NCBI RefSeq assembly: GCF_005237295.1
Contig: NZ_CP033006.1
Span: 248,001 to 312,000, forward strand
From: Buchnera aphidicola (Macrosiphum euphorbiae)
GTDB lineage: Bacteria; Pseudomonadota; Gammaproteobacteria; Enterobacterales; Enterobacteriaceae
Reading direction: 5' to 3'
DNA: 64,000 bases
Shown here one piece after another: positions 58,161 through 64,000 of this stretch. Below the pieces are notes generated by a model. The model made no database searches. It saw nothing but the letters and a program-made list of their open reading frames with translations, and had not been told where the DNA came from. The position numbers were made by a program, and so were the translations under genes. Every line of letters starts with the position of its first letter. Positions within the stretch are counted from its first letter, which is position 1.

Positions 58161-59522
58161 TTAATAATATCTTAATTGTTTAAAAATTGATTTTATTTTT
58201 TTATGATCTTTAATACCAGGAGATATTTCTATACCAGAATTAAAATCTAATCCTGAACAATTTAATTGAGAAGCTAAAACGCAGTTATCAAAATTAATTC
58301 CTCCAGCTAAAATTACATCATCTAAAATATGATTGTGTAAAATTGACCAATTAAAAGACGTATTACTTCCTCCACAATAAGAATCAAATAAATATTTATT
58401 TATATTATTCCAATTACGATTTGGTAATTGCGATTGAATAGAAAAAGCCTTCCAAATTTTAATTTTTTGAGGCAATATTTTCCTTAATTCATTAATGTAT
58501 TTTTGATTTTCTTGACCATGCAATTGAATTGCATAGAGAGATAATGCTTCAGCAATATTAGAAATAATATTTATATTTTCATTTTGAAAAACTCCCACAA
58601 ATCTTAATTTGCTATTTATAATAATGTTTTTTGCGGATTTTATAGTAATATGACGCAGAGAATTTTTTATAAAAATCAATCCACCATAAATAGCTCCACA
58701 TTTTTCAGAAATTTTTATGTCCACACTTCGAGTTAATCCACAAACTTTATTATAACCAAACATTATAGAACGTACACCAACCTCTAAGTTAGTTTTAGAC
58801 ATTAAGTGAGAGCCAATTAAAAAACCATGAACAAACTTACTTAGTTCTTTTATTTCACGATATTTTTTTATTCCTGATTCACTGATAATTATAATATCTT
58901 TTTTAATTAAAGCAGATAAGATACGAGTACGATTTAAATCAATTGACAAATCATGTAAATTACGATTATTAATACCAATAATATCAGCATTTAATTTAAG
59001 AGCACGTTGTAATTCTTTAATGTTATTTACTTCAGTCAATATACCCATGTTTAATTTTTTTGCTATTAAAGATAACTCTTTATATTTTGTATCATCTAAA
59101 ACAGATAACATTAATAAAATAGCATCTGCATTATAATATCTAGCTAAATATACTTGATATGAATCAATAAAAAAATCTTTACATAAAATAGGTTGAGATA
59201 CACATTGTCTTACTACATTTATAAATTTTAAATTTCCATGAAAATATTTTTCATCTGTAAGAACTGAAACAGCAGAGGCATATTTTTTATAAACATTAGA
59301 AATTTCAACTAAATCAAAATTATTTCTAATAATTCCTAAAGAAGGAGATTTTTTTTTATATTCTAATATAAAACACGGTTTTTTTTCTTTTAAAGAATTA
59401 TAAAAATTGCGTGTGTTGTTGTTGATTTTATTTTGAAAACTAATCAACGGTTGTTTTGTTTTTCTTAATGTAATCCAATCACTTTTATATTGTATAATTT
59501 TTTTAAGCATTGTTTCTTTCAT
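58161..59522 (-). CDS. trpC: Bifunctional indole-3-glycerol phosphate synthase / phosphoribosylanthranilate isomerase
   Basis: This TrpC-TrpF fusion catalyses two steps between TrpD and TrpA, as in enterics. Residues 1 to about 255 are the IGPS barrel: CFILEYKKKSPSLGIIR, ILCKDFFIDSYQVYLARYY, GINNRNLHDLSIDL and IISESGIKKY. Residues about 256-453 are the PRAI barrel: NKVCGLTRSVD with catalytic Cys, VGVFQN and LAGGINFDN. Length 453 equals E. coli. The start overlaps the trpD stop by 20 bases and has GAAGAG five bases before ATG. Confidence 0.97.
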   Translation of the reverse strand: MKETMLKKIIQYKSDWITLRKTKQPLISFQNKINNNTRNFYNSLKEKKPCFILEYKKKSPSLGIIRNNFDLVEISNVYKKYASAVSVLTDEKYFHGNLKFINVVRQCVSQPILCKDFFIDSYQVYLARYYNADAILLMLSVLDDTKYKELSLIAKKLNMGILTEVNNIKELQRALKLNADIIGINNRNLHDLSIDLNRTRILSALIKKDIIIISESGIKKYREIKELSKFVHGFLIGSHLMSKTNLEVGVRSIMFGYNKVCGLTRSVDIKISEKCGAIYGGLIFIKNSLRHITIKSAKNIIINSKLRFVGVFQNENINIISNIAEALSLYAIQLHGQENQKYINELRKILPQKIKIWKAFSIQSQLPNRNWNNINKYLFDSYCGGSNTSFNWSILHNHILDDVILAGGINFDNCVLASQLNCSGLDFNSGIEISPGIKDHKKIKSIFKQLRYY

Positions 59523-60531
59523 GATTCTCTTCTTTTAACATATCAGCAACATTTTGCATGTGTTTATAAACATCTCCGCTTCTTATTTTATTTAATGCTA
59601 ATTCAGTGTTTTCTTTTAAATTTTCGTGTCCAAATACCTTTAATAATATTGCTACATTTACTGCTATTAGTTCTTCATATAATCTATTACCTTTACCTTT
59701 CATTATTTGATTGATGATACGATAATTTTCTTCTAAAGAATTTATTGTTAATATTTTTTTGGAATGAGTTTTTAAACCAAAATCTTCTGGTTGTAATTGA
59801 TATGATATAATTTCTTTATTTAATAATTCAGAAATATATGTTGTTCCATATAAAGTTACTTCATCAGTATTATCACTATGTAAAACTATACCCCTTTGAT
59901 ATTCTAGATCTTTTAAAATATTTACTACAGGACTTATTAATTTTTGATTGTAAACACCAATAACGGTTAGAGGAGGTAATGCAGGATTAAGGAAAGGACC
60001 TAGTAAATTAAAAATGGTTTTAGTTTTGAGAATTTTGCGCACGTGATTAGAATATTTAAAACCATTGTGATATTTTGGTGCAAATAAAAAACAAATATTT
60101 AGTTGATCTAAAGTTTGACGAGATTTTTCTGGAGATGCATTTAAATTTATATTAAATTTTTTTAAAAGATCAGAAGAGCCCGATTTACTAGAAACTCCTT
60201 GATTACAATGTTTAATAATTTTAAAACCACATGTTGCAGCGACAAATGCACTTGTAGTTGATATATTTATAGTATTTCTAGTATCTCCGCCTGTTCCTAC
60301 AATATCAGAAAAAATATAATCAGGTTTTGGGAAATATTTCATTTTTTTTAAAAATGCAATTATTGCTCCTTTTACTTCTTCTGTTGATTCACCTCGTATA
60401 CGAATTGCTGTTAATATAGATGATAATTGTATATCTGTTATCTTTCCAGAAGAAATTAATGTAAATAATTGATAACTTTCTTCTTTGCTTAAAGATTTTG
60501 AACTATAAATTTTATTTAAAATATTTTGCAT
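59503..60531 (-). CDS. trpD: Anthranilate phosphoribosyltransferase
   Basis: TrpD adds the phosphoribosyl group to anthranilate. It is a stand-alone 342-residue enzyme, without the TrpG glutaminase fused to it in E. coli. The PRPP motif GTGGDTRNTINISTTSA (about 82-98) and anthranilate-site KHCNQGVSSKSGSSDLLKKF are intact, as is FLFAPKYH. AAGGT precedes the ATG. It starts the minus-strand trpDCBA group. trpE and trpG are not here; in Buchnera they are typically carried on a plasmid. No Trp-rich leader peptide or attenuator is seen upstream. Confidence 0.97.
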   Translation of the reverse strand: MQNILNKIYSSKSLSKEESYQLFTLISSGKITDIQLSSILTAIRIRGESTEEVKGAIIAFLKKMKYFPKPDYIFSDIVGTGGDTRNTINISTTSAFVAATCGFKIIKHCNQGVSSKSGSSDLLKKFNINLNASPEKSRQTLDQLNICFLFAPKYHNGFKYSNHVRKILKTKTIFNLLGPFLNPALPPLTVIGVYNQKLISPVVNILKDLEYQRGIVLHSDNTDEVTLYGTTYISELLNKEIISYQLQPEDFGLKTHSKKILTINSLEENYRIINQIMKGKGNRLYEELIAVNVAILLKVFGHENLKENTELALNKIRSGDVYKHMQNVADMLKEENHERNNA

Positions 60532-60764
60532 TTATTACCTTTAAAAATTTTTAAATACATATTTATTGATATATAAAATTTTTTAATGTTTATATTTTTT
60601 TAAATTTTAACAATAATATATTGATATAAATATTTCAATTTAAATTTAAAAAACTTTTTTAATAAATTTTTTATAAACTAAATTTTGTACCAAAAAAAAT
60701 AAAATATACTTATCTCTCAAAGAGATGATGTATGTTACATTTTTATTTTTTGGAGTTTTTTTAA

Positions 60765-61649
60765 ATGAATAAAATACTAATAATAATATTATTTTCTTTA
60801 GTTTCTCTTACTTGGGGAACCACCTGGATTGCAATGAAAATTGCCACAGAAACAATTCCGCCATTTTTTGCTACTGGCATACGTTTTTTAGTTGCATCTC
60901 CTTTATTAATTATTCTTGCATATTATACAAAAACACCGCTTTTATTTCCATGTGGGCAAAGGTGGTTCCAATTTTTTATTTCAATTTTTTATTTTTCTAT
61001 ACCATTTACATTAATGTTATATGGGGGTATTTATGTAAGTTCTTCTATCGCTTCTATTATATTTTCAAATATGCCTGTAGCTGTATTAACAGTATCATTC
61101 TTATACTTAAAACAAAAACTATTTTTAACTCAAAAAATAGGGATATTAATTTCTTTAATTACATTATTAATAGTTTTACTGATAGAATTAGAATCACAAT
61201 GTTTTTTTCAGTGGAAAGGAATGTTAGCTTTACTCTTTGCCTTATTTAGTCACGCTGTTGTTTACGCTGAATGTCAAAAAAAATGCTGCAATGTATCTGT
61301 CATAACTTTTAATGCTTTGCCGTCACTAATATCTGGAATATTGTTATCTATAATATCTTGGTTTATAGAACATCCTCATATTGAAGATTTTTCTAATAGA
61401 TCTATTTTAGCTGTATTTTATCTTGGCGATTTTTCTGGAATTTTTGGTATCTTATCTTATTTTTATTTGCAAAAAAAAGTCAGTGCGTTTTATGCTTCTA
61501 CTGTTTTTTTAATTTTTCCAGTTATTGCTGGATTTTTAGAAAATTATATTTATAAAAATACCATTTTATTATGTGAAATGTGGTTTATTTTCCCATTAAT
61601 TATAGGAATATTATTAACTTTAATTCCAATTAATTATTTAAAAAAATAA
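60765..61649 (+). CDS. EamA/DMT-family inner-membrane transporter (YedA-like)
   Basis: A 294-residue protein with about ten hydrophobic segments arranged as two EamA repeats (about 1-140 and 150-290). The family N-terminal signature is clear in [22 protein letters not shown] (split limit respected by reading to Pro) followed by [17 protein letters not shown] opens the second half. Such carriers export small metabolites including amino acids in other bacteria; the substrate here is unknown. GGAG lies 10 bases before the ATG. It is divergent from trpDCBA, which makes amino-acid efflux a tempting but unproved role. Confidence 0.88.
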   Translation: MNKILIIILFSLVSLTWGTTWIAMKIATETIPPFFATGIRFLVASPLLIILAYYTKTPLLFPCGQRWFQFFISIFYFSIPFTLMLYGGIYVSSSIASIIFSNMPVAVLTVSFLYLKQKLFLTQKIGILISLITLLIVLLIELESQCFFQWKGMLALLFALFSHAVVYAECQKKCCNVSVITFNALPSLISGILLSIISWFIEHPHIEDFSNRSILAVFYLGDFSGIFGILSYFYLQKKVSAFYASTVFLIFPVIAGFLENYIYKNTILLCEMWFIFPLIIGILLTLIPINYLKK

Positions 61650-61671
61650 AAAATAATAAAAGGTCTAATAA

Positions 61672-62427
61672 ATGAGTGAAAAAATACAAAAAATATTATC
61701 TCATTTTGGATATGGATCACGTCGTAAAATTGAAGAAATGATTGAACTTGGAATTATACTTATTAACGGGAAAAAAGCAGTAATTGGTCAACGTGTAGAT
61801 AATAATAATCCTGGAGAAATTACAATTAAAGGAGAAAAAATATCTATAAAAAACACACAATTTGCTACAAAGGTAATTATTTATAACAAACCGGAAGGCG
61901 AAGTTTGTACTAGAAATGATAATCAGAATCGTCCAACTGTTTTTGATAAATTACCATTCTTAAATATTCACAGATGGATTAGTGTTGGAAGATTAGATCT
62001 AAATACAAGAGGATTATTGTTGTTTACAAACAATGGAAATTTAGCTAATAAACTTATGCATCCTAGTAATAAAATAGAAAGAGAATACTATATTCGAATT
62101 TTTGGAGAAATTAATGAAAATACAATGAATATTTTAAAAAATGGAGTTAAAATTAAAAATAGCTATTCTTCATTTAAAAGCATACAAGTTATTAATCATA
62201 ATAAATATTCAAAAAAAAATAAATGGTTTAAAGGTGTTTTATGTGAAGGAAAAAATCGTGAAATCAGATTTATGTGGAAAACAGTTAACTGTCAAGTTAG
62301 TCGATTAATTAGAATACGGTATGGTAACATTATTTTACCTAAAAATCTAAAATTAGGACATTGGACTGAATTAAATTCTACATTAGTAGATAATTTATCT
62401 AAGTTAGTTGCTTTAAAAAAATATTAA
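61672..62427 (+). CDS. rluB: 23S rRNA pseudouridine(2605) synthase
   Basis: RluB isomerises U2605 of 23S rRNA. An S4-like RNA-binding domain (about 3-60, KIQKILSHFGYGSRRKIEEMI) precedes the RsuA-family catalytic domain with the active Asp in SVGRLDLNTRGLLLFTNNG (about 100-118) and the VLCEGKNREIRFMW block. Length 251 is shorter than E. coli (291) because the long basic C-terminal tail is missing. The neighbouring E. coli order rluB-sohB-topA is kept. Confidence 0.95.
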   Translation: MSEKIQKILSHFGYGSRRKIEEMIELGIILINGKKAVIGQRVDNNNPGEITIKGEKISIKNTQFATKVIIYNKPEGEVCTRNDNQNRPTVFDKLPFLNIHRWISVGRLDLNTRGLLLFTNNGNLANKLMHPSNKIEREYYIRIFGEINENTMNILKNGVKIKNSYSSFKSIQVINHNKYSKKNKWFKGVLCEGKNREIRFMWKTVNCQVSRLIRIRYGNIILPKNLKLGHWTELNSTLVDNLSKLVALKKY

Positions 62428-62465
62428 AAAATTTTTCTACCTATCTTTTTAAAAAGGTTTATTGT

Positions 62466-63503
62466 GTGAATTTACTTATAAATTATGAATTATTCTTAGC
62501 GAAAATTATTACTTTTATTATAATTAGTATTTCTACACTAATTTTATTTTATAAAATAATAAAAAGAAAAAAAAACAATCAAAGTAAAATAAAAGTTACT
62601 TTACTACAAGACAATTATAAAAATGTAAAAAATCAAATATTATTATCTACAATGCAAGATTTTGAAAAAAAAATATGGTTTGAAAAAGAAAAAGAAAAAA
62701 ATAAAAAAAATAAAAAAAAAATATTAGACAACAAAAATCAATATCTTCAAAATAAAAAGAAAAAATTATATATACTAGATTTTAAGGGAGATGTTTATGC
62801 TAATGAAGTAATTGGATTGCGAGAAGAAATATCTGCCATCCTTTCAGTAGCAAATGAAAATGATGAGGTTTTATTACGTCTAGAGAGTTCTGGGGGTGTA
62901 ATTCATGGCTATGGATTAGCTGCTTCTCAGTTAAATAGATTACGTCAAAGAGGAATACGTCTGACTATATCTATTGATAAAATCGCAGCAAGTGGAGGAT
63001 ACATGATGGCATGTGTTGCTGATTATATTGTTGCAGCACCATTTGCAATAATAGGTTCAATTGGAGTAGTAGGTCAAATGCCTAACTTTAATAAATTATT
63101 AAAAAAATGCAATATAGATATTGAACTTCATACTGCAGGTGATTATAAACGAACTTTGACAATGTTTGGAAATAATACCGAATCAACACGTAATAAATTC
63201 TGTGAAGAATTAAATGCAACACATAAACTGTTTAAAAATTTCATCAAGGAAATGAGACCATCTTTAGATATCGAGAGTGTATCTAATGGAGAACATTGGT
63301 TTGGAACAATTGCTTTACAAAAAAAATTAGTAGATCAAATTGCTACAAGTGACGATATATTAATGTCTAAAATAGAAGAATATACTTTATTAAGCATTAA
63401 ATATATTTATAATAAAAAAATGCTAGAACGTTTTACTTCATCTATAGTACATAATATTAGTAAAACTTTACTTAAAATATTTTCTCATAAAAATTATTTA
63501 TAG
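62466..63503 (+). CDS. sohB: Inner-membrane S49 peptidase SohB
   Basis: SohB is a membrane serine peptidase of the SppA family. The start is a GTG at 62466 with AGG eight bases upstream. One N-terminal membrane segment (about 8-35) is followed by a lysine-rich stretch (about 60-100). The S49 domain has VLLRLESSGGVIHGYGLAAS, the nucleophile Ser in KIAASGGYMMACVAD and the general-base Lys in TAGDYKRTLTMFG. Length 345 compares with 349. Its natural substrates are unknown. Confidence 0.94.
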   Translation: MNLLINYELFLAKIITFIIISISTLILFYKIIKRKKNNQSKIKVTLLQDNYKNVKNQILLSTMQDFEKKIWFEKEKEKNKKNKKKILDNKNQYLQNKKKKLYILDFKGDVYANEVIGLREEISAILSVANENDEVLLRLESSGGVIHGYGLAASQLNRLRQRGIRLTISIDKIAASGGYMMACVADYIVAAPFAIIGSIGVVGQMPNFNKLLKKCNIDIELHTAGDYKRTLTMFGNNTESTRNKFCEELNATHKLFKNFIKEMRPSLDIESVSNGEHWFGTIALQKKLVDQIATSDDILMSKIEEYTLLSIKYIYNKKMLERFTSSIVHNISKTLLKIFSHKNYL

Positions 63504-63574
63504 TTTTAAAAACATAAAAAAAGTTTTAAATGCAATTAATCTTGAGCCAATCACTTATTTAGAATCTGAGTCAA

Positions 63575-63580
63575 TATAAT
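63575..63580 (+). promoter_or_regulatory. Possible -10 element of topA
   Basis: A perfect TATAAT lies 25 bases before the topA ATG, but no -35 hexamer is found at 16-18 bases. In such A+T-rich DNA this is weak evidence on its own. Confidence 0.3.
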
Positions 63581-63605
63581 TACATACGATTTATTGGATA
63601 AAAAT

Positions 63606-64000
63606 ATGCAAAAATCTCTCGTGATAGTTGAATCTCCAGCAAAAGCAAAAACTATAAATCAATATTTAGGTTCTGAATACATAGTTAAGTCTAGTATAGG
63701 ACATGTACGAGATTTGATAACCAGTAAATCACAAAATAAAGCGAAAAATAAAAAATTTTCTGATGAAAATATTGCTTTAAGAACTAATGAAAATACGATT
63801 CTAATAAAACAAATAGGAATTAATCCTTATAAAGATTGGAATGCTGAATATCACATTTTACCTGGTAAAGAAAAAATTATTTCTGATTTAAAAATTATTG
63901 CAAATCAAGTAGATCATATATATCTTGCTACAGATTTAGACAGGGAAGGAGAAGCAATAGCTTGGCATTTAAAAGAAGTTATTGGGGGGGATTCTACTAA
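63606..64000 (+). CDS. topA: DNA topoisomerase I, N-terminal part
   Basis: TopA relaxes negative supercoils. The window ends within codon 132, so the gene is incomplete. The TOPRIM domain is well preserved: SLVIVESPAKAKTINQYLG at the start with the catalytic Glu, then YLATDLDREGEAIAWHLKE with the acidic metal triad. The seven-G run near the window end is in frame and encodes the conserved VIGG. The ATG at 63606 fits the E. coli start. No clear promoter is seen in the 102 bases after sohB. Confidence 0.97.
   Translation, partial: MQKSLVIVESPAKAKTINQYLGSEYIVKSSIGHVRDLITSKSQNKAKNKKFSDENIALRTNENTILIKQIGINPYKDWNAEYHILPGKEKIISDLKIIANQVDHIYLATDLDREGEAIAWHLKEVIGGDST

Noticed and set aside
63984-63990. 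Seven-G run at the end of the topA fragment as a possible frameshift
   Set aside because: The run is in frame and encodes the conserved VIGG before the Asp; no shift is needed.

Overview
The window is a stretch of the chromosome of Buchnera aphidicola, the obligate intracellular symbiont of aphids. The evidence is very strong A+T bias in coding and spacer DNA, proteins that align closely and nearly full length with Escherichia coli orthologs, E. coli-like local gene order with many genes missing, no mobile elements, and a 16S rRNA gene separated from 23S/5S. The species call is inferred from these traits; the strain cannot be told from the window.

Layout. 1-7.4 kb (mostly minus): start of a probable ftsL, rsmH, ilvH-ilvI, apbE, then degP (plus) and dapD. 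7.4-20.4 kb: map (minus), then the plus-strand translation and envelope block rpsB-tsf-pyrH-frr-dxr-uppS-bamA-fabZ-dnaE. The E. coli genes cdsA, rseP, skp, lpxD, lpxA, lpxB and rnhB are missing from this block. 20.5-27.7 kb: proS (minus), flhB-flhA (plus, flagellar export gate), argS (minus). 27.9-29.9 kb: ribosomal promoter, leader, 16S rRNA, tRNA-Ile(GAT), tRNA-Ala(TGC). 29.9-35.8 kb: gloB, a frameshifted rnhA, dnaQ, tRNA-Asp(GTC), gmhA, gpt, grpE, ratB, smpB, tadA, acpS. 35.9-40.4 kb (minus): lepA-lepB-rnc-era. 40.6-50 kb (plus): mnmA, broken hflD, purB, mltE, fabI, rnb, ychE, lipB, lipA. 50-52 kb: pyrF, ribA, hns (minus). 52.4-60.5 kb (minus): cls, yciA, yciB, yciC and trpD-trpC(F)-trpB-trpA. 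60.7-64 kb (plus): an EamA-family permease, rluB, sohB and the start of topA.

Function. Nutritional genes for the host (ilvIH for branched-chain amino acids, trpDCBA for tryptophan, dapD for lysine/diaminopimelate) sit among information-processing genes. There are also fatty-acid, isoprenoid, lipoate and nucleotide genes, and a reduced envelope set. The lipid A genes of the bamA neighbourhood are absent, as are trpE and trpG next to trpDCBA.

Most notable observations. (1) hflD is broken solely by a perfect 13-bp tandem duplication; removing one copy restores a full-length frame. (2) Three genes carry a one-base contraction in a poly(A) tract: rnhA (A11 where A12 restores the frame), mltE (A9 where A10 restores the conserved tail) and trpB (A9 where A10 restores the canonical stop and the TGATG overlap with trpA). 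Transcript slippage could rescue all three. (3) A comparatively GC-rich structured element ending in a T6 tract lies between flhA and argS. (4) FlhB has NPIH in place of the NPTH self-cleavage motif. (5) There is a 29-bp tandem duplication between ilvH and rsmH. (6) The tRNA-Ala 3' end overlaps the gloB stop codon. (7) Two periplasmic proteins normally made as lipoproteins, ApbE and MltE, have lost the lipobox cysteine. No new multi-gene system was found; the unusual content is reductive evolution and sequence-level mutation.
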